Of a stretch of 64,000 nt of DNA, positions 19,194-30,492 are shown in pieces (position 1 is the first letter of the stretch; every line of letters starts with the position of its first letter). The notes under the pieces are model-generated. The model ran no database searches and was not told the origin of the DNA. It was given only the letters and a program-made list of their open reading frames with translations. The stretch is taken from contig JADJAG010000004.1 of assembly GCA_016704325.1 (NCBI GenBank), positions 496,001-560,000 of the forward strand, in the 5' to 3' direction. The DNA is from Chitinophagaceae bacterium (lineage in GTDB: Bacteria; Bacteroidota; Bacteroidia; Chitinophagales; UBA10324). Both the position numbers and the translations under genes were made by a program.

Positions 19194-21378
19194 CTACCTT
19201 GATACTACCATTTTGCCAGTCGTTGTTAGATGATCATTTATCATTACACGATACAAGTAGATGCCTGGAGCCAGATCACTGACATTATATTGTATGGATT
19301 GTTTTCCAAGAACTGACTGATCATTCAAAACTGTTCCGACTTTAACTCCATATAAATCATAGATTTCTATAGTCACAGATGCAGCTCCATCGGCGTCAAA
19401 TTCAAATAATACCCATGATGAAGCAGGATTGGGATAGCATCGAATGTCAGTTAGTATAACATCAGTTGTTTCATCAATGCCTGTTGTTCCACCACCGCCA
19501 CCACCAGAACCAACGGTTATTGGTATATGCACCGTATCAACAGTTGTGGTATTAGGTTCCAATGCAAGCAATGCAGTATAGGTGCACAAAACCATTTCTT
19601 GTTTGCTGGCTTCAATAATTTCTGCCACAACACTGCTGCTTTGTGAAAAGCCTAACATTTCCCTGATATACTGTGCAGCCCAAACATTTTGAGTGGTAGA
19701 ATCCAGCGCATACATTTGAGATGCATCAAGGGTTAATTCCGAATTGTAAAGTTGTCCGCCTGAAGTAACTGCTGAGATCGAAACCTCCATTGGAAAGGTG
19801 CCGTAAAATTTGCCTGTTTTGCGAAAGGGCGAGCCAAAGTAGACAAAGCCATTTGCTGCAGAAAGATCATAGTTTGCATAGGTAAAGCCGGATGCAAAAG
19901 TGGTATATACATCCAATGCTGTGAAATAATCGGTCAACATGGGAAATAAAGTGCCAAGCATGGTTTCATATGAAGTATAAACAGTTTCGTAGTACCAGTA
20001 ATAGTAATCTACATACAGATAAGAAATTATAGTTTGAAATTCCGCACTCGTATAGGTGGAAAGATTGTTGTAGAGGTATTCATTTCCCCTGAAGTATTGG
20101 TTGTTGCCATAGTAGTTTGCATAACTCACATCATCCAGGTTGATGGTATGGATCGGAATTTTTTAGGTCCCATAAAATCAATCACCTCTTCAAAGAGTTC
20201 GTTCGATTCATTAATATTATCGAATGCATCAGAACTGGAAATCAAGACAATATTGCCCAAATCCTCATGAGACTGAATATAATTGATACCATCGATCAGC
20301 AACAATGGAAGATTGGAAGTGCCGGTGATATTAGAGGAATCAATGGTGTTAAAGACTTGTGCCAGGGAAGCAGAGTCAGCCGGTATCCAGTTGCTGCTTA
20401 TCGTTTCAGTAAAAATCCTGAAAACATAAAATTCACCGAATCACCTTCCCCATACCAGGTATTGACATAATTTTTCAGTGTACTGATCACATGCGCAGGA
20501 GTAAGTGATGAGTTCTGATCTACAAAGTCAACCAGGAAAAGTGTTTTCTTGCTGACCGGTAATCCTAAAATTTCCGCAAGGTCCAATTCCATTTCATATT
20601 CACCTTCATCCTGCGCGTTTGCTGAATGATACCCAATAAAGTAATTCAGGTTATCCGTATCATCTAGCTTAATGGAAAGAGCGGTTAGTTGAGAAATAGT
20701 GTTCAGGGTAGTGCTGAAACATTCGCCGAATACAGGATCGTTTACCGATTGAAATGTTTGTTGTGGTAATTCAAGAAAGGTTGGATGTTCTAGTCCCTGT
20801 TCCGGTTTTACGGCTATTTGAATGCCCTCAGTAGGGCAGGACGATAGCTTCAGAATATTCATAGGGAGCATGATTTGTGATTCATCTCCTGTAAGTTTAT
20901 TGATTGGCAAGAGAAAGGTCACTTTAATCTGCCTGGGCATATTCACCATCATGGGGAAAATGTGGAGCTCATAATCAGTTTCTGACTGTTTCACCAGCAA
21001 TGCAGGATCAGTTCTCCGTTCCACATAGCTTTCATAGATTTGAGATGCCGTCCACCGGTCATACATATCAGCCCGGACAGCTACCCCGTTGATCCAAAGC
21101 CAAAGGTCAATTACCTCTGCAGCTTCCGGCAAACGGAAACCCATCTGCACTTCGAGACTGTCATTAGGATTGGTGAAAGGCGTACATAAAACAGAGAAAT
21201 CGAGGTATAACTGGCATTCAGCATATAACCCTTTAGGTGTTATAAGCATGGATGCATGTTCGATAGACCCATCATAGGTGGTCCAGGAATTCTGTACATC
21301 ACCAATACGTAAATACTCCTGTGCGCGGAGTTGGGTGGACATAGCAAGGATGAACAGGGAGAGGAGAAGTGTTTTCAT
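19194..21378 (-). CDS. Secreted VIT-domain protein with T9SS sorting domain, two missing bases
   Basis: Repaired length is 728 residues. A signal peptide (MKTLLLSLFILAMSTQLRAQ) leads into a vault-protein inter-alpha-trypsin (VIT) domain with the hallmark VRADMYDRWTASQIYESYVERRTDPALL. A von Willebrand A-like region follows (TLFLVDFVDQNSSL, later DLGNIVLISSSDAFDN), then a Gly-rich linker and a type A T9SS sorting domain (CYPNPASSWVLFEF to APGIYLYRV). One more base at A5 20411-20415 and at T6 20159-20164 restores the frame; the 270 bp between them is coding. VIT/VWA proteins usually sit on cell surfaces and bind other proteins; the partner is unknown. Confidence 0.85.
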
Positions 21379-21405
21379 ACGTGTGTAGTTTTAGGTCGAT
21401 AGAAT

Positions 21406-23491
21406 TTAATTTGCTTTAACAATTTTTATTACGGATGATTTATTGCCATTTAAATGCAACACACCACAATAGATCCCGGAAGGCCAGGTGCTGCCGTCTA
21501 TCGTTATTGTGTTTTTGCCGATAACCAATTGTTGCAGTGGGGTGTTAGCAATTCTGCTGCCTTTCAAATCATACACATCCAATGTTGCATTACCGCTAAC
21601 GTCTAAATCAAATTCAATAGTAGTGGAAGTGTAAAATGGATTTGGATATGCTAATGCCATGCTTTTTTCAAGCTGTAATACTTCAGCAGAAGTAGCCAAT
21701 GCAGGTATTCCCCTGGTAACGCCATAGTCGTGTGCAATCCACATTAAATCATTTGAATCACGGAAAATTTTCTTGGTATAGTAAGGAACTACTCCATCCA
21801 GATTATAATAGTAGCCCCAACTATTGCCATTCTTGAGCGTGAGGTGATTGTAGCTTCCGGTCCAGATTCTGCCCATTTCATCTTCATTAAGTGCATAATT
21901 GCTCATGCCGGTCTCTGTGTATAAAGTCCATGTGCTGTTCGGACCTTGCTTTAATATTCCTGATGAAGCGGCCAGCCACATGGTACCGTTGTGGTCACTG
22001 AAAATTTCATAGAAAGCGCTAAAGTCGCCTTCGTCAAAAGGATCATTGATTGTCCAGGTGCTGCCATTGTAAATGCTTATCCTGTAGTAACTGCCGCACC
22101 AAATATTACCTACGGCATCTTCACCGATGGTATTACAATAATTGTCTGCCAGCCCATTGTTTGTAGTATAACCGGTGAAGGTTGTTCCATTATATTTGGT
22201 GACACCGTAATCCGTACCAAACCACAAATTGTTTTCTGAGTCTTGAAAGATGCAATTGATGCTTCCTGATAAGGTGGAGTTTGCATAGTGAGTCCAGTTA
22301 GTACCATCAAATTTGATAACTTCATTGTAGGTGCCAAACCAAATATTGCCAAGATGATCGCTGGCAATGCAGTAAATATTATTGTTTCCAATGCCAGAAT
22401 TGGATCCGGTGTAATTGGTCCAGAAGTTCCCGTCAAACTTTGTAGCCCCATAATAAGAATTCGCAAACCACAGGTTACCATCATTGTCTTCGCAGATGTC
22501 ATTTACATAGGGTTTCAGTCCATCCGATTGATAGATATTGGTAAAATTGCTTCCATCAAATACAGAAACACCATTTGCATTTAGCCCAAACCACAATGAT
22601 TGGTCAACGTCCTGAAATACACTAAATACTTTTTGCATTGGCCATGCCATCAGTTGTATTGTAGATTTCCCACCCAATGCCATCATAAACACACACGCCA
22701 TTATCTGTAGCAACCCAAATCTTACCCTGATCATCTGCAAAAACATCGTAAACCAGGTTATCAGAAAGTCCATTGGAGGTGTTAAAAACAGTCCAGGTTA
22801 TTCCGTCGAACCTGGCAACACCAGCTGTTGTAGCAAACCACATTTCACCATTTGCAGCCTGTGTAATATTTGTAATCGTATTTGAAGGAAGTCCGTCGCT
22901 TGTTGTATAGGTGGTCCAGTTGCCAAAAAATTCTGAGACACCGGAGGCAGTGCCAAACCAGATATGATGATCTGCATCGGCAAATGCGCAGTTTACCAGA
23001 TTGCTTACAAGACCATCATCCGTGTCGTAAGTCGTCCATGCATTGCCGGTATATTTACTTACACCTCCTCCATAGGTTGCAAACCAAAGTGTGGAACTCA
23101 CACCTTCGGTAATTCCTCTGACGATGTTGCCCGCTAAACCATTAGTAGTGGTATAGGTAGTCCAGTTATTGGTTGAAGTGTTGTATTTGCTTACTCCATT
23201 ACTGGTAGTGGCCCAGATGGTATTTCCGGAAGACTTAAAAACCTTGTAAACAAAATTGTCAGCCAGTCCATTGTAGGTGTTATAGCGTGGCCAGAGGTTA
23301 TTCACTACATCATGTTTAACCACACCTTCATCAGTAGCAAACCAAAGGTCATCGTTGTTATCATCAGTAATGGAAGTCACCATCGTGCCAACAAGGCCTT
23401 GTGTATTCTGACTGGTATAGGTTAGCCATTGGCTTTTAACAGGGCAGGAAAGAAAGGCAATCAAAATAATAGAGAGTAGCGGTGTTTTCAC
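21406..23491 (-). CDS. Secreted 14-repeat (two-component-regulator-type) propeller protein with T9SS domain, one extra base
   Basis: Repaired length is about 694 residues. It consists of LWFATDEGVVKHD-type repeats (Reg_prop pattern: IWFGT..GVSKYNG) of about 43 residues. I count 14, which would make two seven-bladed propellers or one large one, followed by a type A sorting domain (AYPNPFYTSTTIEFDL to PSGIYCGVL). The frame breaks at T5 22630-22634; four Ts join MANAK to VFSVFQD. No histidine kinase or HTH part is present, so it is not a hybrid sensor. GTG 23491 gives a standard signal peptide (VKTPLLSIILIAFLSCPVKSQ); an ATG at 23554 would add 21 residues before it. Confidence 0.87.
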
Positions 23492-23672
23492 ATAGATACC
23501 TTTTAGTATGCTCGTAAATATACCGAAAGCAATATCAATATCAACTTTCGTCATATTATTATTGTCATAAAATTGTCTTAATATAGTATGAGCTTTGCTG
23601 CATCAGAAAAGTATTGAATAGGATACATACAGCAACAACTTATACTTATTGGAGCTCAGCTAGCATAGGATA

Positions 23673-24534
23673 TTATTCCCCGGTTGCCACCGGTTTATCA
23701 TTTCGCGACCACTCGCCCCACGACCCGACATACAATTTAGCACCGGACATTCCGGCTTGTTCCAGAGCAAGTAAGGTATGGCAGGCAGTAACGCCTGAAC
23801 CGCAATGCACGATTACCCGGCCTGTAGGGTGATTGCCCAGTAGTTTCCGGTAATCCGATGCCAGTTGTTGCGGACTGAGAAATGAACCGTCTGAAGCAAG
23901 GTTTTGCAAATAAGGCACATTTACTGCATTAGGAATATGTCCGGCGATCAGGTCGATGGGTTCGCTTTCTCCAAGGTAGCGGTACCTTTCACGCACATCA
24001 ATAATCAGCGTATCAGGATCAACGGTGGCCTTTGTTACCTCTTCTATTGATGCAATGGGCATATTCCATCCCTTAGCAGGATAAGCTTGCCACAGGTACA
24101 GGAACCGGAATCGTATTATCGAATGGAATGCCGGCCATTACAGCAGCCTGCATGCCACCATCGAGTACCTGCACCTGTTCATGGCCGATTGATCTCAACA
24201 TCCACCAGCAACGGGCAGCTGCATTGGCGCCCTTTTTATCATCATAGACTACAACATGCGAAGCCGGTGAAATGCCTAAGCTACCAAGCAGGGTCGCAAA
24301 CTTTGCAACTTCCGGTAAAGGATGACGTCCGCCTTTTGCGGCATCAATAGGTTTTTCTGCAAGATCTTTATCCAGGTCAATGTGCAATGCGTTTTGAATA
24401 TGGTGCGCTGCATAGTTTTCGAAAGCGTTTTTACCGCTGCGGGCATCGAGGAGTACCAGGTTGTCAGCGGTCAATTGTTGCAATAGTTCTCGCGCGCTGA
24501 TAAGGGGTGAGGTTTTTTTGGTAGCAATTTCCAT
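23673..24534 (-). CDS. Two-domain sulfurtransferase (rhodanese/3-mercaptopyruvate type), one extra base
   Basis: Repaired length is 286 residues, normal for the two-rhodanese-domain family. The N-terminal inactive domain has LLDARSGKNAFENYAAHHI and HVVVYDDKKGANAAARCWW. The C-terminal catalytic domain has LIIDVRERYRYLGE, GHIPNAVNVPY and the active-site loop CGSGVTAC, which is closer to the mercaptopyruvate form (CGSGVTA) than to thiosulfate rhodanese (CRKGVTA). The frame breaks near 24089, where dropping one A joins PVPVA to AYPAKGWNMP. ATG 24534 is preferred; an ATG at 24579 would add 15 atypical residues. Confidence 0.9.
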
Positions 24535-24834
24535 GTCAAAATTTAGTTTTTTACCCGTTTGTGGATAGAAAATAATCATTCAAAGGAAAAAATTTAAAAG
24601 GCCTTAGATTCTCCGGTACCAGACCTGCTTGCTCCTTTTGCTTTCAGTCGTAAACAACAGAATGCATCAGCATCTTTATACTCAGTTAATTTGCTTATTA
24701 ATTATCTGTGAAATATACCGAAAAGGATCGAGCAATAGCTGCTTACATGGATGGTACTTTCTCAATAAGATTGGTGGATAATTTTGTATTTAATTGAATG
24801 GGGCATGAATCCTAACAGCGTTTAAAATGCAAGA

Positions 24835-24863
24835 AATCCGGTTCAGTCTGGCAGAACCGGATT
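24835..24863 (-). terminator. Hairpin terminator after the first kelch gene
   Basis: A 10-bp perfect stem AATCCGGTTC/GAACCGGATT with a 9-nt loop, 29 bp beyond the stop of the gene ending at 24892. It lies in the 357-bp gap 24535-24891, which otherwise shows no gene. Confidence 0.75.
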
Positions 24864-24891
24864 CATTTTATCGGTTTGAATAAATTATCAA

Positions 24892-26808
24892 TTACTGTAT
24901 AATCAATTTTTGATTGCTTATTCCAAAATCAGTAATCATTTTCACGAAGTAAACTCCTTTCGAAAATTGATTGGTTGTAATCTGAAGTGAGTATGCTCCC
25001 TGCTCAACATCTTTGTCCATCCATGTTTCCATTTCTCTTCCACTCATATCATATACACTTATTTGTACATGAGATTGTAGATTAAGGGTAAATTGAATAG
25101 TTGCATGATCAGCGACAGGGTTTGGGTAGATTTGAAATGAAGCCTGCTGCGATAATTCATCAACCATCCGTAAAGCCGGAGTAACGAACTTTTGTTTGGC
25201 AGACCAATCAGATGAAACAATAGGATTGGATGCGCAAATATTTCTTAGCTGCCATGTGTATTGAGTGCCTGATGAAAGTTCGTAAAGTGGTATTGAAGTA
25301 AATGAAGTACCTCTATGTGACCATGCACCTGTTGTGGAAACTTTATAACGAATTTTATATCCGACAGATCCTGCCACTACATCCCAATTTAAAGTGACTG
25401 ATGTTGCCGTGATGTTGCTTACAGAAGGATTTACGGGCCATGGACAGGCATTTTCATCAATAATTCCATTGCAGTTATCATCTATGCCGTTTAATACTTC
25501 TGCTACGCCGGGATTTATTAATGCATTCGCATCATTACAATCTAAATTGTTGGTTGAATAACCTGTTCCGGGATTTGTACATAAAGAAGTTGCACTTCCG
25601 ATACCATAGCCATCGCCATCTGCATCTGTATAGTAAGGTATAGTACCATTGCCATCATCAATAATTCCATCACAATTATCATCAATACCGTTTCCATTGC
25701 TGGCATCGCACACTCCCGGATGTATAGAAGCATTAGCATCATTGCAATCGGTATTATTTTTTACATACCCGTTCGGTGCAACGCAATCTGTTACAAAAAT
25801 GCTGCTGTCAACATTTCCATAATCATCACCATCGGCATCAGTATAAACATTTGAACCATTACCGCAGGGTGTATATTCCCAGAAATCATTTTGATCGGTA
25901 CCACCAATGTACCCCCTTCCGCCTATAGAAAATCCAACTCCATTTGATATTGGAGCGCCTCCATAGTCGGCTTTCCGTGTCCACATGTTAAGGAATGGAT
26001 CAAACTCCCAGAAATCATTCTTCCCAGTAAAAGCGCTATCCACCCCCATACCGATATATCCTTTGCCGGCAATTGAAAATCCACATGCAGCATATCTTTT
26101 TGTTCCTTCAAAATTGGCTTTTTGAGACCATGTATCAAAGGCAGGATCATACTCCCAGAAATCGTTCTTGAATCCGGAAGTTTCTCCACCGTAACCTGTC
26201 CCTATATATCCTTTGGTGCCAATAGAAAAGCTGACTGCATAATCTCTGCCAGTACCCCCGAAGTCAGCTTTCTGTGTCCACGTGTTGAGGGATGGATCAA
26301 ACTCCCAGAAAGCATTGGTAAGATTTCCGATACCCATATATCCTTTGCTGCCAATCGAAAAACCCGTGGCCCCTGCCCCTCCTATACCTCCGTAATCTGG
26401 TTTCTGAATCCAGACATTGAGATTGGGATCATACTCCCAAAAATCTTTATAATAATGTGAACTTCCATCATATGAAAACCCTGCTCCGATAAACCCTTTG
26501 CTGCCGATTGAAAATCCGGTTGCCCAGGCTCTTGCGGCTCCTCCAAAGTCAGCTTTTTGCATCCATACATCAGTTGTAGAATCGTATTCCCAGAAATCAC
26601 TTTTATAGCTACCATTATAGCCGGTACCGATATATCCCTTATTGCCAATCGAAAATCCGGCTGCAGTATGCCTTCCTAAGCCTCCAAAATCAGCCTTCTG
26701 TGTCCAGGTATCTTGCGCCTGGGAATTAGTTAAAGCAATTGCAAGCAGAAGGGTGATAATTCCAACGCTGGTAAATCTCCGGCGGATAAAAAGTATAATC
26801 CTTTTCAT
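24892..26808 (-). CDS. Kelch-type propeller, MopE metal-binding repeats, Fn3 and T9SS domain
   Basis: 638 residues, intact. A signal peptide (ending TNSQAQ) is followed by six kelch-like repeats of about 48 residues (TWTQKADFGG...GFSIGNKGYIGTG...DFWEYD). Then come two calcium-binding-type MopE repeats (DADGDDYG, NTDCNDANASIHPG, GIDDNCDG), a fibronectin type III-like unit (ITATSVTLNWDVVAGSVGYKIRY) and a type A sorting domain (QIYPNPVADHATIQF to SKGVYFVKM). It is expected on the cell surface or outside the cell via T9SS. The last 350 bp are almost identical to those of the next gene. A palindromic site lies 64 bp upstream of the start. Confidence 0.92.
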   Translation of the reverse strand: MKRIILFIRRRFTSVGIITLLLAIALTNSQAQDTWTQKADFGGLGRHTAAGFSIGNKGYIGTGYNGSYKSDFWEYDSTTDVWMQKADFGGAARAWATGFSIGSKGFIGAGFSYDGSSHYYKDFWEYDPNLNVWIQKPDYGGIGGAGATGFSIGSKGYMGIGNLTNAFWEFDPSLNTWTQKADFGGTGRDYAVSFSIGTKGYIGTGYGGETSGFKNDFWEYDPAFDTWSQKANFEGTKRYAACGFSIAGKGYIGMGVDSAFTGKNDFWEFDPFLNMWTRKADYGGAPISNGVGFSIGGRGYIGGTDQNDFWEYTPCGNGSNVYTDADGDDYGNVDSSIFVTDCVAPNGYVKNNTDCNDANASIHPGVCDASNGNGIDDNCDGIIDDGNGTIPYYTDADGDGYGIGSATSLCTNPGTGYSTNNLDCNDANALINPGVAEVLNGIDDNCNGIIDENACPWPVNPSVSNITATSVTLNWDVVAGSVGYKIRYKVSTTGAWSHRGTSFTSIPLYELSSGTQYTWQLRNICASNPIVSSDWSAKQKFVTPALRMVDELSQQASFQIYPNPVADHATIQFTLNLQSHVQISVYDMSGREMETWMDKDVEQGAYSLQITTNQFSKGVYFVKMITDFGISNQKLIIQ

Positions 26809-26871
26809 GTTGTTTGATTTTGATGTATGATGATAAGTCAGAAGTCAATTTATCAATTAAGCTTACAGGTA

Positions 26872-26891
26872 TCTATGATATTGATCATAGC
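26872..26891. promoter_or_regulatory. Palindromic site upstream of the kelch gene
   Basis: TCTATGATATTGATCATAGC: two near-complementary 8-bp arms with a 4-bp spacer, 64 bp before the ATG at 26808. The same sequence with perfect arms recurs at 37943-37962 and a degenerate version at 44632-44651, both upstream of minus-strand secreted-protein starts. This suggests a binding site for a dimeric regulator. Confidence 0.55.
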
Positions 26892-26997
26892 AATACATAA
26901 CTTTCATAATGCAAGATCAGCACCTGAATCCCTGAAGTCTTAAATAACTTTAGCAATAAGTTACTGAATTCGCACAAGCTAAAAATGAAAAGGAAAA

Positions 26998-27031
26998 GAA
27001 GCCATTTCACCCAGATAGATGAAACGGCTTC
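26998..27031 (-). terminator. Hairpin terminator after the second kelch gene
   Basis: The stem GAAGCCATTTCA pairs with TGAAACGGCTTC (one mismatch) around a 10-nt loop, with A-rich and T-rich flanks, 30 bp past the stop at 27061. Confidence 0.75.
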
Positions 27032-27060
27032 TCTTAAAACAGTAAGCAGTGATACGATAA

Positions 27061-28588
27061 TTACTGCACAATCAATTTTTGATTGCTTATTCCAAAATCA
27101 GTAATCATTTTCACGAAGTAAACTCCTTTCGAAAATTGATTGGTTGTAATCTGAAGTGAGTATGCTCCCTGCTCAACATCTTTGTCCATCCATGTTTCCA
27201 TTTCTCTTCCACTCATATCATATGCACTTATTTGTACAGGAGATTGTAGATTAAGGGGTAAATTGAATAGTTGCATGATCAGCGACAGGGTTTGGGTAGA
27301 TTTGAAATGAAGCCTGCTGCGATAATTCATCAACCATCCGTAAAGCCGGAGTAACGAACTTTTGTTTGGCAGACCAATCAGATGAAACAATAGGATTGGA
27401 TGCGCAAATATTTTTGACCTGCCAGGTATAGTTAGTGCTTGATGAAAGTCCTTCGGCGATGAATGAAGTGCCGGTTGAATTTTTAATGATCCATACTCCT
27501 GAACCTGAAGCCTTATACCTGATTTTATATTTTATCGAACCAGCCGCTGCATCCCAGCTTAATGAAGCTGATGAGGTAGTAATATTAGTTGCCGATAAAT
27601 TTGCAGGAATGGTGCAGGATGAAGTTCCGGGCGTATACGCCCAAAAGCTTTTGGTATAACTTTCTCCGGTACCAATGTAACCTTGGTCTCCGATAGAAAA
27701 ACCGACTGCAGTCCAGGTTGCAGATCCACCGTAATTAGCTTGCTGCATCCAGCTATCTGTGGCAGTATTGTACGCCCAGAAATCATTTGTAAAGTTGATG
27801 CCATCGTAGCCCGTACCGATATAGCCTGCACTGCCAATTGAAAATCCGGCCGCACTTCTTCTGGCAGTTCCGCTGAAGTCAGCTTTCTGTGTCCAGCTAT
27901 CTGAAGCAGGATCATATTCCCAGAAATCTTTTTTATTGCCGTCCGTGGCATTGTAACCGGTGCCTACATACCCTTTGTTGCCAATGGTAAATGCAGTTGC
28001 GGCATACCTTCCTGCTCCTCCAAAATTTGCTTTCTGTGTCCAGGTGTCGGTAGCAGGATCATACTCCCAGAAATCATATTTATAATAAGGGGAGACGAAA
28101 AAATTAGCACCGGTTCCAATGTATCCTTTGCTGCCAATGGAGAATCCGACTGCGAGAAATCTTCCTGATCCTCCCACGCTTGCTTTCTGTGTCCAACTGT
28201 TGTTGGCAGGATCATATTCCCAGAAGTCTTTTAAATAAGGACCTGCAAAGGAATAGCCGGTACCGATATATCCTTTATTGCCAATAGAGAATCCAACTGC
28301 ATTTCTTCTTACCATTCCTCCGAAATCAGCTTTCTGTGCCCATGCATTGGTCATGGCATCATATTCCCAGAAATCATTTACAAGACCTCCAAGCGTATTG
28401 CCTGTTCCTATATAACCTTTATTGCCAATAGAAAATCCGGCAGCACCGCCTCTTGCCGTTCCGCCGAAGTCAGCTTTTTGAGTCCAGGTATCTTGGGCAT
28501 GGCTATCAGATAATCCGACTGCAAGAAGGATGGCGATGAGTCCAAATACTTTTAAGTATCGATGGATAACAAGTGTGATCTTTTTCAT
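27061..28588 (-). CDS. Kelch-type propeller, Fn3 and T9SS domain, one extra base
   Basis: Paralogue of the preceding gene without the MopE repeats. Signal peptide from ATG 28588 (MKKITLVIHRYLKVFGLIAILLA), six kelch-like repeats, one Fn3 unit (ITTSSASLSWDAAAGSIKYKIRY) and a type A sorting domain; repaired length 508 residues. The frame breaks within the sorting domain at G4 27255-27258. The otherwise identical neighbour has G3 at this place (25083-25085), which shows directly that a single G was gained. An open frame runs ten codons further upstream of the chosen start. Confidence 0.9.
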
Positions 28589-28772
28589 TTTTTTGTTTTT
28601 TAATTGAATGATTAGCATTTATTTGTATGCATTAGATTGTATATTGATTCTAAAATTGTTTTTCCTATTACCCGGAAATCTGTTATGCTCCTCATCAGCA
28701 TCGAATCCTGAAACAACGGATGTCTTGTTGAACAGATTGTCAAGAGCTCAACTGTGATTTGCTCCGGGATAT

Positions 28773-30359
28773 TTATTCTTGCTTCACCAATTGCTTTGTA
28801 ATTACCTGATCTCCTGATCTGATGTTGACAAAATAAATTCCATCCGGATAATCAGTATTTAAAACTATAGATATATTCATCTGATTTTCGGGTACAGAAA
28901 ATTTATCTGCAAACACCACCTGCCCTATGAGATTTGTTATGGTGATGGTTGTGTTTTCGTTTAATGGATTTGAAAGTGCTACTACAAAAGCACCACTATT
29001 TGGATTAGGATAAATATTGAGGTCGAATCCGGCAGCAATTACCGGACTTATTTGTTTTATGAGTGCTGAAGAATTTGTGTACCTCGCAATAAGATAGGAA
29101 CTGTTTGCACCTGTATATCTGTAACCTGCAATAACAATCTTATTATCGGACTGTAAAGCAATGTCATTGCATCCTTCGCTGGTGGTCCCGTAAAAAGAAG
29201 TATCAATGCCGCTAATACCAAATGTATTATCGGGTGCTCCATTACTGAGTAATTTTGCCATCCCAATGGTCTGGTATGAAGCACCAGCGGAAATGTAAAC
29301 TGTACCTGCCAGGATGATATCGTCATCACCTTCCACTGTCAATGCATTACACAAAGCCGTGCCTCCGTAAAAATCTGAAAAGCTCCAGCCTCCTGTTCCA
29401 AACAAAGTATCAAAAGAACCATTTGGCAAAAGGCATAATGCGGCAAAACGTGTATTACCATAAAAATTAGAGTATCCACCTAACACAATTCGGCTATCTG
29501 ACAGTACTGAAACCGCTGTAGCAATTTCAGTATCTGCTTTGTTTGCTCTTTACTACACCCCCACACCGAACGTATTGTCCAATGTACCGTTAGTTGTGAG
29601 ACGTAAGGCTGCATAATCATAACGTAAGAATGCGGTGAATACCAAAGTATCAATTGCTCCGCCAACAATAATTTTTCCATCGGCTTGCAATGCAATTTGC
29701 CTGCATTCAGAATTTTTACTTGTTTGTAAAAAGATAAATTTGCCTCCGGTGGCAAATGTGTTGTCGATATTACCGTTTGCCTTAAGTCGTACCACGAGCA
29801 TATCGTTATTAGCATAACCCCCAACATAACCACCCAATAATATTTTTCCATCGGACTGAATCACCACATCAAAGCAGATCATACTCTGATTTGGGATATT
29901 CACTTCTACTGAACCTCCGTTACCAAAAGTAGTATCAAGCAATCCGGTTTTTGTCAGTCGATATACAATAAAATTGTTGACATTGGTGGGTCCCACACCA
30001 CTTCCGGCAACAATTATTTTACCACCTGGCAGCAAAGCCATGTCGCAGAAAAAACCACCGGGAATAGTGGCAATTCCTGCTGTTCCAAATGTCTGATCCA
30101 TGCTTCCATTGGCCTTTGTGCGCATGATATGAATATCGGAATAGCCGATCTGGTCAAAACTGTTTCCACCGGTTAATATGCGGCCGTTACTCTGGATCAG
30201 TACCGTTCTGGGAATATCGTCTCCGGCAGCGCTTACCTTGTTTAATAAATACCCATCGCCGCTAAATGAATTATCTAATACGGGTTGTGCATTAATTTCA
30301 AATGAAATAGTAACTAAAAGTAGGATCGCCGTGGTGAGGTGGAGTAATTTTTTTTTCAT
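28773..30359 (-). CDS. Delta-60 repeat propeller with T9SS domain, two compensating shifts
   Basis: 528 residues. A signal peptide (ending SFEINAQ) is followed by seven delta-60 repeats, each with a GKIIVAGS-like strand and an LDNTFG-like turn, which would form one seven-bladed propeller. A type A sorting domain ends the protein (NIYPNPNSGAFVVAL to PDGIYFVNI, ending VTKQLVKQE). The frame is lost only between about 29545 and 29560; adding one G to G5 and removing one A yields GVGGVVRANKADTEIA, matching the paralogue at 30493-32067. No enzymatic motif is visible. Confidence 0.87.
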
Positions 30360-30436
30360 GATTTTTGTGTTTTATAAAAAAATTGAATTTTGATTAGGAC
30401 GAATTTTTAGTTTTTAGTTTCTTGATTTTAGATTGC

Positions 30437-30469
30437 GAGCTTGCCGGTTTTGCTGACCGGCGCAAGCTC
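30437..30469 (-). terminator. Hairpin terminator after the second delta-60 gene
   Basis: GAGCTTGCCGGT pairs with ACCGGCGCAAGCTC (one bulge) around a 7-nt loop, 24 bp beyond the stop at 30493. A related CTTGCCGGTT core is found in the hairpin at 39038-39086. Confidence 0.7.
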
Positions 30470-30492
30470 AAACGTGATTTGCTGCGGAAGAT

